Origin: Pagrus major
Taxonomy: Eukaryota > Chordata > Actinopteri > Spariformes > Sparidae
DNA: 64,000 bases
Direction: 5' to 3'
Assembly (NCBI RefSeq): GCF_040436345.1
Contig: NC_133221.1
Location: forward strand, 32,276,589 to 32,340,588
The position numbers and the translations under genes are program-made. The stretch's first letter is position 1. Each line of letters begins with the position of its first letter. Below are positions 12,066-23,214 of the stretch, in pieces. Under the pieces are notes generated by a model. It saw only the letters and a list, made by a program, of their open reading frames with translations. It made no database searches and was not told where the DNA came from.

Positions 12066-12542
12066 GACGGCTGCAGCCAACCCGCACTGACACAGCAGAA
12101 AAAACACAACATGGGTTCTCAGATTAAAGCACTTACACATGATATTAAACATTAGCTTGTTCACAGAAAGCTACTAAAGGGTCTAAGGGACGTTCGACAG
12201 ATCTTAACACATTCAACCGGTGTAGTACAAAATGATCACAGACCAGAAGAGAATAAACCTTTATTCACCGACACATCTACTTCTCAACCAATTAATCTAA
12301 AACATCACTTGCTACATTCTCAACACACTTCTGTTAATATTAAAACATTACCGGTTGCACTTCAAAAGGGGAACAATATTTTGTTGACTCGATTGTTTAC
12401 ACCGTGCACACTTCCGCATTTCTTCTTCTGCTTTTAGTTCCTCTACTTGGTCGTGTGCTGCCACCTGCTTGTTGGGGTGGGGATAACCATACACATATAT
12501 ATTAGTTGGCCCGTTGCTGCGAAACATCAACGCCTCCGCCAT
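12066..12542 (-). promoter_or_regulatory. ap4b1: ap4b1 5' leader: candidate spliced upstream exon with an in-frame ATG
   Basis: Immediately upstream of the MPYLGSED start there is a good acceptor (TGTGTCAG at 12094-12087), so the first coding exon extends to 12086 as 5' UTR. About 380 bp further up, ATGGCGGAGGCG begins at 12542 and is open for 26 codons to a donor CAG|GTGGCA at 12465. Splicing 12465 to 12086 would be in frame with the main ORF, adding 26 + 7 residues ahead of the usual methionine. The canonical family start is MPYLGSED, so the upstream exon is more likely a leader or uORF than a true N-terminus. No transcript evidence is available here. Confidence 0.45.
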
Positions 12543-12906
12543 ATTGGATGTTGCAGGTCTGCCCTGTATACAAATACTAGTAGAAGTGAAAATTGTGGGT
12601 TTTCTGATTAAAAACACTAACGTTTACATTGAACTGATTTTGATTAATCGTTTTTATATTCAGTGATTTATATTAATTTAAGTACTAATAATGACAATCA
12701 ATGAGACAAAAAATGAACAAAGTCTGCAAATCAAAATAAGACACTGCAACTGGCAGTGAGTCTGCTTTCTTTTCTTTTAACAGTCAAGTGATATACTCCA
12801 TTACAGAAACTATAGACACTTGTTTTATTGTATACAATAACATTTTTTTATACCATTTTTTAGTAAAGTTGCAGTAGGCTACTATTACAAATATGCACCA
12901 TATATT

Positions 12907-12999
<93 letters not shown>

Positions 13000-13379
13000 T
13001 CAGTTGTCCATATTTAAAGCTAAATTAAATGAAACAAGCTGACAGTAGACAGTGACCTGTAGTAACACTGGTATGGTCCTTTAAACATGCTGACACATAT
13101 GTCTGTTACTGCACCAAGTGTATGTATTTTTTATGTGGCAGCCTTTATGTTCACTAAATTTCCCTCTGGACAAAGAAGTAAGTAATCTTGAATTTTAGCA
13201 CTTAGTCCTCATATGATATTGATCAAACAAAATGTAGACAACTGACTTGCATAATAGATGCATATTTATTTTTCTTTACCATAAAATGTTATTGTATACA
13301 ATAAAAAAGTATAATTTTCTGTCATGGAGTATATGACAGAAAATAGTTATAGTTTGGAAGGTTTATTCCACCCAAATAC
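12543..13379. other. Intergenic sequence upstream of ap4b1, with an (AT)n run
   Basis: Contains a (TA)n microsatellite at 12909-12990 (about 40 units); open frames through it are artefacts. No exon recognised. Confidence 0.5.
12909..12990. repeat. (TA)n microsatellite
   Basis: About 41 pure TA units ending in ACACACAC. Confidence 0.95.
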
Positions 13380-13892
13380 TACTTCATTATTTATAGTTAA
13401 GGGTTGATTCCACCTAAATACCTCTCATCCAAGAGGCTTCTTCAGTTCTAACTTACTGGAGGGGAGTTGCAGGCTTTTAAACTCTGTGTGGGAGTGTCCT
13501 TACAGAGTCGTTAAGGACACGTGTGAGCTCTGAGTTTCAGAGTCATTAGGGCCACTTGTGGGTCGTTGACTTAACCGGCCTTCATGTGGGTTGCTAGGGC
13601 TAGGTGAGCTCAGGTGTGAATGGTTGTTAAGCTGTCTGGGGAGGGAACTCAGTACTGCATTGTAGGTGGGTGATAAGTAATGTCGTAGTCCACCTCCTCT
13701 GTTCAAAGAAGGTCGTTCCAGTTTGACATAGATGGATTCCTTAACTCCTCTTTCAAACCATCTGTCTTCTCTGGCCAAGATGTTTACATTGTTGTCCTCA
13801 AAGGAATGATTTTTCTCCTTCAGATGTAAGTGACAGCAGAGTCTTGACCTGGAGTTGGCCCTCCTGTGTTGTGCCATTCGTTTATGGAGAGG
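13380..13892 (-). mobile_element. Penelope-like element 3' part (GIY-YIG C-terminus and 3' UTR)
   Basis: The minus frame reads [76 protein letters not shown] and VLSSLPRQLNN: the GIY-YIG domain end and conserved C-terminus of Poseidon/Neptune-type Penelope-like elements. The 3' UTR continues to about 13380 (CCAAGAGGCTTCTTCAGTTC). It joins an L1 at about 13893. A separate 3' tail of the same family is at 52.9 kb. Confidence 0.85.
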
Positions 13893-14650
13893 TGTGCGTA
13901 ACCAAGATGGCACAGACAGCGACAACCAGAGTGAATCTGATTTCGCCAATGAACTTGACCCAGCCCTCACCAAAGCCCTTAATTCAATGACTGCTGACAT
14001 CATAAAAGTAACTGAAGAAAAACTCAGTCCTCCTGAGAACATTCACAAAGCATTCTGTTGATCTCCAGACTGCTAGCAAGTGGCTGGATGAAGCAGAGGC
14101 TAGGATATTAGCCGCACAACACAAGAACCAAGAATTTTCGAGGGAAAGCAAGTTATAGTGCTTTAACAGAGAGTCTGGATATGGCGGAGAACTACAGCAG
14201 GCGTTTGAATATTCGGGTTGTGGGTCTGGCAGAAAACACAGAGAGGGCCAGTGGACTTCTTTGAATCATGGCTGCCACACATCCTCAAGATGTTCACCAA
14301 AGCTGACCACTAAAACTGGAAAGAGCGCATTGAATAAAAGTCCCACGTAATTGCTGCTGCGATTCCACGCATTCTTTTCTTTTTACAACGACTTCTCAAC
14401 AGTGATGAAGAAATGTAAGGCATATGATGCAGTGAAACTGGCTGCGGGAATGTGAGATTCCATCTGCCATGCTCTTCTCAGCTACTCCCAGGTGTCTCAT
14501 GGAGGTTCCAAAGGAGGGTTGTCACACCGGAGCAGGTACACAATTACCTTGACTCCCTGTCTGGACCATGATTTTCCAGAGCACGGACCAAACATGCAGG
14601 TTGTCTCGTCTTTAACATTTCTTTCTAGATACCATTTTGATCATTATGAT
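13893..14650 (+). mobile_element. L1-like LINE, ORF1 relic
   Basis: Begins with an ATGGCACAGACAGC-type context and a coiled-coil-like acidic frame (DFANELDPALTKALNSM, SPPENIHK). Further on, in shifted frames, LDMAENYSRRLNIRVVGLAE matches the ORF1 RNA-binding module (NNLR.VGL.E) of fish L1. Multiple frameshifts. ORF2 pieces follow after nested insertions. Confidence 0.7.
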
Positions 14651-14999
14651 CATTTTGTGTCGTAATGAGTGCATTACTTTTCAACTGTCACTCCCACGGG
14701 AAGGACCTCTTTCGCTGTTTGCAATATTTTACTTTTTGCACAGCTAGCTTGCTCTTATGTTGTGAATCTGAAATCTGTTGTTGGTTTGGTGAACAGTCCC
14801 TGTTATTGTGGGGAAAAACCCTCAAATTATCTTCATTTAAAAACTTTTTTTTTTTTACAGTTCTTGTTATGCTGGTGTAGCCGGTAGTGAAATGTCCGTC
14901 CAAGCTAGCATAGGGCCAGATAGGCCGTAGCACCTCCTACTTCCGTGTTTACGAATGGTCTGATTGACTGTACTGAAGAGACAGTGCTTCCCTCTCTGA

Positions 15000-16241
15000 C
15001 TCCAGGTGTGACCTGTTGTGGCGGTGACGTGCAGTGTCCTGGTAGGCGTTCATTTTTGTGAAAGTTGAGGCATAGCTGCGGTGTGTTTTACCCTCTGCAT
15101 TTATTGTTTTTCCCCCAAGAAGTTAAGCTGTCGTGGCCTCACAGCCCTATATTGCATCAACACGTTTCTTTTGTCTCTGTGCATGTGCTATAGGACAGGC
15201 GGCGTGTGGCCGTCCCAGGAGGTGGGGGGTTGGTGATAGAGTTCCTCACCTGATCACACCCTCTTAATCTTGTGTTTGGTGGTGTTTTTTTTTCATTCTC
15301 ATCAACTATATGTATTGTTTGGTCACCTTTGTGCTTTGTTTTGCAGAGTGTGGTGGGGGCTCTGTCCCAAATAACATAAGGGCAGCCTCCCAGACCAACC
15401 CACCAGGGCCATCGGAGCTGGGGACTAACCCTGTATCACAAAGGATGGAGCTACCTGCTGCCAGATGATTTCATCGACTCAATGTGGTACATGGCTCCAG
15501 TTAGCGTGTCGATCTTCATGACTTCTAATTGTTTCGTTTTGTTCTCTTGGAAAACTAATTACTCTCATGTTCTCTCTGCGATCAGTGTTCCCCAGCACTC
15601 CGGTTTCCTGTGTTTCCAGCTCCAGCCATTCAGCCCTCCGCACCTCTGCAGCCAGCAGCCTCACTCCATGCTCACCGGCGTACCACTAGCGTCACCGTGA
15701 GCTACCGTACCTCCACCTCCACGCTACCAGACAGGGACTCAGCCTGGAGCGCTCAATTCCTTCACTTGCAGAACTGTTATGAAATCAATAAATCACTCCT
15801 TAACCTACCTCCAGCCTCAGTGTCCGCATTTGGGTCCACACTCTACCAAACCGAGTGTAACAGAATCATCTGGCCAAGATATGGACCCAGCGGATCCAAA
15901 TTCCATCCATCAGGCCCTGAACACTCAAGGTACCCTCGTGGGAAGACACAAACAAATGCTTCAGGGACTAATGAAATCACTTCAGACTCTAACTAGCAGC
16001 ATTTCCCAGATTGGCCATCAAGTCAACCTGCTCATCTCCCAACCTCCTGCCTCCTCCTTGACTACACCTGCTGCTGTGAGTAACCCCCCCAGTACGAGTC
16101 CTCTTCTCCCCCGGCCAAAGAACCCTTTGTTCCCCCACCAGAACATTACTCCGGAGATTTAGGGTCATGGAGTAGGTTTTTACTTCAATGCTCTCATGTA
16201 CTCAATTTGCAACCTACCAGCTACGCCTCTGATAAAGTAAA
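15000..16241 (+). mobile_element. Ty3/Gypsy element remnant: LTR plus start of gag, nested in the L1
   Basis: 15430-15862 resembles the solo LTR at 17063-17661 (shared CTACCTGCTGCCAGATGATT, CGCACCTCTGCAGC..., TTGGGTCCAC, and the end GAGTGTAACA at about 15862). About 20 nt later a gag ORF starts ATGGACCCAGCGGATCC: QALNTQGTLVGRHKQMLQG, then SSISQIGHQVNLLIS, proline-rich, and after a frameshift EHYSGDLGSWSRFLLQCS, the capsid start of fish Sushi-type gag. It stops abruptly at about 16241 where L1 ORF2 resumes. No 3' LTR follows, so it is a deleted copy. The 5' LTR border is uncertain. Confidence 0.75.
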
Positions 16242-17062
16242 AAGTAATCCAATTGTGATCTCTGACCATGCCCCTGTAGGTATAAATATAACACTTCTGA
16301 CCCAGAGAACTAAACGTATGTGGCGGCTTGATCCACTCCTGCTCGCTAACTCTGACTTTGTGCAGTTTATTTCAGAACAAACTGAAATCTTTCTAGATAT
16401 AAGTGTGACAGATGTCATCTTGGCTTCAACTCTTTGTAATTATTTCTGGATTATTGCTCACAATGCGTATACTAGAAAAATCACTTATGGAAGTACTGAT
16501 GCGCTATCTTCAAAAATTAAGTCATTGAATAGACTCATATCTGCCTCTCCGACCCCTGACTTGATCAAAAAGAGAGTAGGTTTACAAACTGAAGTTGATC
16601 TCATAACCACCACCCAAGCAGAGAGACTAATCTTTAAGTCATGAAGTAGGTTTTATGAAGAAGGAGATAAACATCTCACAGATTAGATTATCTGATGGCT
16701 CCTCAAGCCATTAATAATCAATTTAAAGAGTTCTACTCCAAACTATATTATTCAGATTCAACACCAGATCATTACCAATTTGACACTTTTTCTCTAATTT
16801 GAATAATCCTACAATCAGCTGTGACTCTAAGGAGAAATGAGAGTTGAATCTTACACTGCAGGAAATTGTCACTGCAATAATGTCTCTTCAGAGTGGGAAT
16901 GCTCCAGGTCCAGATGGGTTCCCAACACAACCCATCTATTATACTGTTCTTAAAGAAAAATAAGGACCCTCCGGATTGCACATCCTATAGACCAATCAGT
17001 TTAACAAACTGTGATGGTAAAGTGTTTTCAAAAGTCACTGGACTCCATCTTGACACGCTTCT
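16242..17062 (+). mobile_element. L1-like LINE ORF2, endonuclease end to RT start
   Basis: The frame opens with VISDHAPVGINI, the SDHAPV motif that closes the APE-type endonuclease, then WRLDPLLLANSDFVQFI. Further on are FPTQPI and PPDCTSYRPISLTNCDGKV, the RT N-terminal signature of L1. Frameshifted. Interrupted at 17063 by a solo LTR. Confidence 0.85.
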
Positions 17063-17661
17063 TGTCACGATCTCTCACTCTGTGGAGGATTTTGTGTTTT
17101 TCGTGCTTGGAGTGTTTTTTTCTGTTTTGCCTGCAGAGGTGGACGGAGAGGCTGGCCGGAGGTTTCCCCCCATTGGAGCTGCTGATGTACACACACCTGC
17201 AGCAGCTTGGCAATCAGCACCTGCTGATAAGCCCCGCTCTCCACGCTACCTGCTGCCAGATGATTTCGTCAGTCAGATGTGGTATATGGCTCAACCTAGT
17301 TCGCCTTCTAGTGCTCCACTAGTGTTTCATGTGTTTTTCCTTCAAGACATAATTGTGCTTTGTTCTGTCTCCAGTTACCACCTGCGATCCCGCTCCACCT
17401 GTGACTCCATTCCCAGCAACCCTGCTCTCAGCGCCTCTGCAGCAAACACCTCTGCCCTGCGCTCACCGGAGTACCTACACGCCACACAGCCCACCAGCAC
17501 CAGCTACCTCTCCTCCTCCCACCTCTCGGACTGGGACTCACGCCTGTCCAGCTCACTACCCTCACCTGCAATAACTGTGTTCAGTCAAATAAATAACTTA
17601 GCTCTCCTTATCCTGCCTTGTGTCCGCTTTTGGGTCCAACAACCTACCACTGAGTGTAACA
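17063..17661 (+). mobile_element. Solo LTR of a Ty3/Gypsy (Sushi-like) retrotransposon with perfect TSD
   Basis: 599 bp, from TGTCACGATCTC to GAGTGTAACA (TG...CA-type ends). Flanked by the 5-bp direct repeat CTTCT at 17058-17062 and 17662-17666. It contains an AATAAA-like word near its 3' end (AAATAAATAA, about 17590). The L1 ORF2 reading resumes on the far side, so this is an insertion into the LINE followed by LTR-LTR recombination. Confidence 0.92.
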
Positions 17662-19160
17662 CTTCTACCTCATATCATCTCAGATGACCAAACTAGGTGT
17701 GTTCATGGCAGACAGTCCTATTTCAATTTGAGACGGCTGTTTAACGTTATCTATGCTAAGTCTAATACCATGTCCCCAGAATCAGTGATATGGCTTGATG
17801 CTGAAAAGGCATTTGACAGAGTCGACTGGGACCATCTCCTACATACACTCAATAAGTTTGGATTTGGCCCTAATTGGCCCCCTCCACTACTTTTTGTTCT
17901 TGCTATAGAGCCACTTTTCATAGCTCTTAGAGGCAATAATAGTATACAAGGTATTGTACGCGGTGGCCCAACTCATACATCTCACTTTATACAGATGATT
18001 AATATGTTACTAACCCCGTTAGAACCACACCTGAGGCCCTTAGAGTTTTTGACATTTTTTGAAAAATATCAGGGTACAAACTTCATTTTAACAAAAGTGA
18101 ATACTTCCCTATTAGCAAAAATGCTGAAGAATATCACAATCTACCGTTTAAACCTTCAGTTGACTTCTTTACATACTTTGGGGTAAAAGTGACCAGTTTA
18201 TTTAAAAGCAACTGAGAAGCAATTTCACCCGTCTTCTAGAACAGTGCAAAAATTACATTAAATGATTATGTGATAATGATCTTTTGCACCATTATCTCTT
18301 ATTTGAAGAAAAACACTGTAAAGATGAGTACTGTACCCAAAATCTTATATTTGTTCCAAACGATACCTACTTTTTTACCACAGTCATTTTTTAGGCATTT
18401 TAACCAGATGATCTCTTCCATTATTTGGAATGGTAAATCAGCCTGCATAAGGAAGGAATTCATGGAAAGGCCAAAAGACCTAGGTCTTCCTTCCAGACCT
18501 GCGCTCATATAACTGGGCTGCAATGTTATTAATATGTTATTTCCCTCTGGCTAAAGGATTGGAATGGTATGGACCCCGCGTGGCTGCAGATTGAAATGAC
18601 CATAAGCAGTCCACACTTGCTCCCTGCTATGCTCTTGTGCGTCTTTACCGTCACTAGTAAATAATATTAATGGGAATATAATTGTGACCCAATCACAACG
18701 TATTGTGAACAGTTAAAAAAATCCCTCGGTATTCAGAACATTTCTATTCACTTACCTATAGTAATCAATCGCCTTTTCCAACCATCTTTATTAGACAAAG
18801 GCTTCCAAACTTGGTATGACAAGGGTATACGTAGCATCGGGGATCTATATATTGATAACACTTTTGCTAGCTTTGAACAACTATCCAGAAAGTTTGGACT
18901 GACTAGTAGTAATTTCTTCCATTATTTATAAATCAGGGATTTCGTAAATAAAAAGTTTGCTAGTTTTCATACTGTCCCCCCATCATCTTGCCTAGATTCT
19001 TTGTTTGGGGTCAATACGCTAAATAAAGGTAGGGTCTCAATGATTTATCCTGAAATCATGGACAGATATAATCCCTCTATATCTCATATTCGAGAACAAT
19101 GAGACAATGTACTAGGGGTCCCACTGTCAGCACGATGGAAAAATATGTAAAGTCAGCTGC
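17662..19160 (+). mobile_element. L1-like LINE ORF2, RT and C-terminal part
   Basis: VIWLDAEKAFDRVDWDHLLH is RT motif A of L1 (LD.EKAFD), followed by LNKFGFG, FVLAIEPLFIALR and, in place of an intact YADD box, degenerate sequence. Further downstream GIRSIGDLY-like and C-terminal L1 words continue to about 19150 with stops and frameshifts. Non-functional. Confidence 0.82.
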
Positions 19161-20399
19161 CTTTTTTCACAATTTAGCAGCCAATTCTTCATAAATTACT
19201 TCCACATGGCGCGTGACTGTGTGACGAGACGGACTGATGTTTTCAAACTGACGTCTGGGCACAGTATGCAGACTGTCTCCATCATGCAGTCTTTCAAAAA
19301 TTCACCATCAGTGAAAGGCTTGCTCTGTTTTGCTAGCTTGTATAACAGCACATAGCTTACTTTCATTGCTTATTCATGAACGGTCAACTGTTTTGTAAAA
19401 ATATTCTGTCCGGCAATTAAGCTTGAACGCAGTTTCAGGGTTTTTTCTTCTCTGTCCCACGATGACAAGTTTGCGGCAAAATTAGGATACTTGGTGGAAA
19501 AATGTCTCTTAATATTGTTTTCCTTGAACACTGCTCTCCTGGCATATGAAATGTACTGCCTTTGAACCAACACTTGTGATTAAATATTTAGATGTCAACT
19601 CTTGGTTAAAAACTTAACATTCAGAATCAACGTTTCTCTTTTTTGAAGCATTCATGCCTAATCAATCATGTCTCCATCTTGACAGCCACAACTGTAAGTT
19701 GTCATTTGAGGTGAGTGAACAAGAGTCAACTTGAGGCCTATTGTCCAATCAAAATGTGGACAGCACCTTTTGTTGGAATCAAGCAAGATATAAATGAAGA
19801 CTCACTGTAGTCGTTCTCTTCGAGATTCATTAACGTGCTGCCTCTTATTGATTTTTTGGAGATGGTTTTATTTTTTTGAGGACGTAGCAGGCCGAACTGA
19901 GATGGTCAGAACTGGTCCCCGGGTCATATGTTGCCCATATGTGATCTAGCTGCTATCTATTGTGGTTGACATAGACCATTAATCTGTTGCTAAACATAAT
20001 ACTACCTCACGAACATTTGTTAAGTTTAAATAAAGGACGATAAATATGATTTGAAAAAATAATAGTAAAATAAACCTAATCTTGCTAAATCATAGAGAAT
20101 AAATCAATCTAATTTGTTAAAATTACTAATTACTTTATGGTACATGTATCATCCATTCATTCAATTATTCAATTCAACCTGGCACATGAAAAATGAAGTC
20201 AACATTATGCTAGTACAGTCTGGGGTCAACTTCGTCAGTCAGCAGAGTAATTCAGAAGAGACTGGTTGGGCACACGGGTGGTGCACTGCAGTGTAGTGTC
20301 AACAGCACAGGTGAGCTGGTGCAGCCTTGAGGTGCTCCAATGTTAGTTATAATTGTATCACTGTATAACCAGCTGTATTCTGCCAGGGAGAAAGAAGCT
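19161..20399. other. Intergenic sequence, no gene seen
   Basis: No coding similarity or clear repeat recognised on either strand. Confidence 0.3.
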
Positions 20400-20760
20400 G
20401 TACCAGTGGTGGAGGTTTGGATTGATCTCTAGCTGAATCATTTATGACAGGAGTAAATCAGGCGGAATGGTGTTAAATACAGATGAAAAGTCCAGGAAAA
20501 GAGCTCCGGCACGTTTTAGGTTTGTTCAGGTGTTTGGAGTTGAGATGCACAAGTGTGACAATTGCATCTTCTGGACTGCGACCTTGCTTATAGGCAGACA
20601 TAAAGATATGTTGTGTGTTACTTATTGCCTTGCAGGGATGCTGGACCCGAATTGTTTCCAATTATTTTATTATAACAGATGTAAGTGCTATTGGCCTGAA
20701 ATCATTAAGATTTTTATTTTTTGGATAGCTCTGGTTGATGGTTTTGTTGCCTGGGTGCTG
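20400..20760 (-). mobile_element. LINE reverse-transcriptase fragment (Rex1/L2-like)
   Basis: The minus frame contains AYKQGRSPEDAIVTLVHLNS, then HLNKPKT, the RT segment FAY...R...DA...L.HL.S.L..P of fish L2/Rex1-type LINEs. Stops and frame breaks follow. Confidence 0.65.
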
Positions 20761-21092
20761 TCAATCAGGTCTGATCAAAACATGCAGATTAGCTGTAAAC
20801 TTTTAAACTCTTAACAAATACCTAGGGAGGTGTAACAGTCTGTAAGGTATGTCATTCCACTTGCCATTATAACCACATTTTGATAAGGTGAGTAAGTACT
20901 TGTATAGGGATGTTGGCTCCATGGCACCCTCTCTCAGAGGTGGCACTAGCAGGAAACGTTGCCAGTTATGAGAGACTTGCCCGAGGTGCGTTGTTGAGTG
21001 CAGCACAATGTACAAATAATGTGTATTAATGACCATATGCCCTTCTTTATGAACATGTATGAACTATGGGTTATGGAAATGTTTATGATAAG

Positions 21093-21399
21093 TGTTACGA
21101 GTGGGTTGCTGTACTTTTAAGTGTGGAAATGTTCATTTAAGGGCGTAACGTACTATCTGAGTTAGCTAGTTAGCTTCTGTGCTGAAATAACTTGCTATTC
21201 TTTTTGTAGTGTGCTGTGTGTGAGCTGCCTTACCGAGCCGACTGTATGACTGACCAGTACATAATCTGTTCCTGTCCAGATAATAAACTGCAGCATAAAC
21301 AACACACAAGCCTCCTGTTTGTCATTCTTCACACAGCGCAGAGTCGAAGGGTTGTTTGGACCAGCCAGCTACAGTGAAGTGTAGCTGAGCATGGTTACA
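21093..21399 (+). mobile_element. Possible solo LTR, unclassified
   Basis: Starts TGTTACGAGTGGG and ends GGTTACA, with AATAAA at about 21281 and a CCTCCTGTTTGTC region beyond it, an LTR-like order. No target duplication is visible, so the call is weak. Confidence 0.3.
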
Positions 21400-21489
21400 C
21401 CGACAAAAGCCTAATTGGATCATAAGTTAGTTGTCAATCATATAAGGTGATGGTCCTGGCACCAGGGATGCTGTCCAGATCTTGTTTTT

Positions 21490-21850
21490 AAGTACAATAC
21501 CTTCGCCCAGGAGGCTACGCTTTCACCCAAGTCCATTTGTTGGTTGGTTTGTCAGCGGGATTACACAAAAACGACTTGATTGATTTCCATGAAACTTGGA
21601 TGAAGGATGGTTCTCAGCCTAAAATAGACCCCATTAACTTTTGGCGTGGATCTGGATAAAGGAATTGATTCAGGATTTTTTTCTCACCTTCTTTAATATT
21701 GTGAGATAGGGTCCTTAAGTTACAATTCTCAGGGAATTATGCATAGACCTCGATGAAAAGAATCAGACTTATTCAGGTGGTTGGCATCTATGAGTGTGTA
21801 CAAAAGGAGACTGTTGGGCCATGGCAAAGGTATGCACTCTGAGTGCCATT
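21490..21850. repeat. Dispersed fish repeat (TTTGTCAGCGGGATTACAC family), minus orientation copy
   Basis: Shares TTGGTTTGTCAGC.GGATTACACAAAAAC with the ends of the repeats at 54.3-54.7 and 61.1-61.5 kb, in the opposite orientation. Confidence 0.6.
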
Positions 21851-22279
21851 CTAGTTTACACTGTGTTTAAATTGCATGTGGGAAGGTAAAAACCTTACTT
21901 ACTAGACCCTTTTCATGACATATTGACATTTCATAGCAGAACAAAGCACAGGTGTAATCAACAACATACCAGGCAATGCTGGAACATTTACAGAACTGTT
22001 GATTAATGTCCTAAATAAATAAATGGAATGAAACACTAATGACTGCTCCATTCTCTTACCGTGTCTCAGCTCTAGGGCCCTGAATATCGTGCACGCGTCC
22101 TTACTGGCCTGTCTTACTGGAAGCCATAGAGGCTTTAATGCCATTTTTTCCACACATGCTTTTAATGCTGAGAAGTCATAATGTTGCAAATAAAAAAGGT
22201 TTGCCTGGTGATACATTTGAAGTTTGTTCACACTAATCTTACATAACACCCAAACAGTTTGTCAGTGTGAGTTGATGGT

Positions 22280-22285
22280 TTTATT
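22280..22285 (-). terminator. sephs2: Candidate poly(A) signal AATAAA of sephs2
   Basis: AATAAA on the minus strand about 55 nt beyond the base of the SECIS hairpin. It is the first canonical signal after the SECIS and would give a 3' UTR near 950 nt. Confidence 0.5.
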
Positions 22286-22338
22286 GATTGTGAAAAGCAG
22301 GAGATATACAAACGCTGACAGCTTATGACCTCCAGTCT

Positions 22339-22440
22339 CAAGTCCGACACCAATCCAAAGGCAAACATCCACTCTGCCTGGCCCTGTTGGCTGGGGTTTA
22401 AAAGGCAGAGCTTCATAAAAGGAAAAGTGGGAGGGACTTG
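22339..22440 (-). promoter_or_regulatory. sephs2: SECIS element (type II) in the sephs2 3' UTR
   Basis: On the minus strand the core is ATGA (22416-22413), paired across to GGAT (22370-22367), giving the non-Watson-Crick quartet TGAA/GGAT. Above it is an uninterrupted helix GCTCTGCC with GGCAGAGT (including one G-U), extended by T-A. An AAA apical motif follows about 13 nt after the quartet, then a mini-stem CCC/GGG, the type-II SECIS layout. Below, CAAGTCC (22440-22434) pairs perfectly with GGACTTG (22345-22339) at the base. It lies on the coding strand, about 800 nt downstream of the TAG and 80 nt before a poly(A) signal. It should recruit SBP2/EFsec to recode the TGA in exon 1. Confidence 0.88.
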
Positions 22441-23077
22441 GGGCTGGACAGCCAATCAGCTGACATAGAAGGACATCCTAAACACCACCCAGCCTGTCTA
22501 AAGGAAGCTGCTCAAGCCTTCCTCAGAGCTGTGTGGGCAGAGCCAGGTGCCAGTATGAACCATTTCTTTTTCACATGACACATTCACCAACATGAAACAT
22601 TAGAATCATCCACGTCCAAAACAAAAAGTCAACGAAAACCTCTGTTCCACCTCCCCACAGCAAAGCACCCCAGTTAAATTAGAAAACACTCAAACATACA
22701 TACATTTACACACAATCTTTTTTTTTGCTGCCAAGAATGATTTGGAATGTTTTTCTCCTTAGAATTTAAAGTATTTTTTTCAAGAAACCTTTTTTGCATT
22801 CAGATGAATTATACATAGTCACTTGTCAGGTGGATTAAGAAAGGGCATGCTACACTGAATTTAAATTTGATTACAAAAAAGTGAAAGGTAGGCCTCATTT
22901 CAGCAGCTTTCCCATCTGCTATTTCCAAAAATGGATAAAGATGCTGTCCATTCCCTCATTCACTGGAAAAGATGATGGTGGTTTTAATCTGAGTGCTCTT
23001 AGCATTTTAACTAAAAAGGGCGATGAGATGGACAGCAACATCAACCCACAGAAACACATGCACACACTCACAGTTGT

Positions 23078-23110
23078 GCGCGCGCACACACACACACACA
23101 CACACTCACA

Positions 23111-23191
<81 letters not shown>
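23078..23191. repeat. (CA)n microsatellite inside the sephs2 3' UTR
   Basis: About 114 bp of almost pure CA on the plus strand, interrupted by CTCACACTCA near the left end; on the mRNA strand it is a (GU)n run. It starts about 24 nt after the sephs2 stop codon and lies between the stop and the SECIS, so it should be transcribed in the mature message. Confidence 0.9.
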
Positions 23192-23192
<1 letters not shown>

Positions 23193-23214
23193 AGTGTCAG
23201 AGGGGCGGCAGTGT

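Noticed and set aside
12784-12996. Tyr-Ile repeat ORF at 12.8-13.0 kb
   Set aside because: Translation of the (TA)n run.
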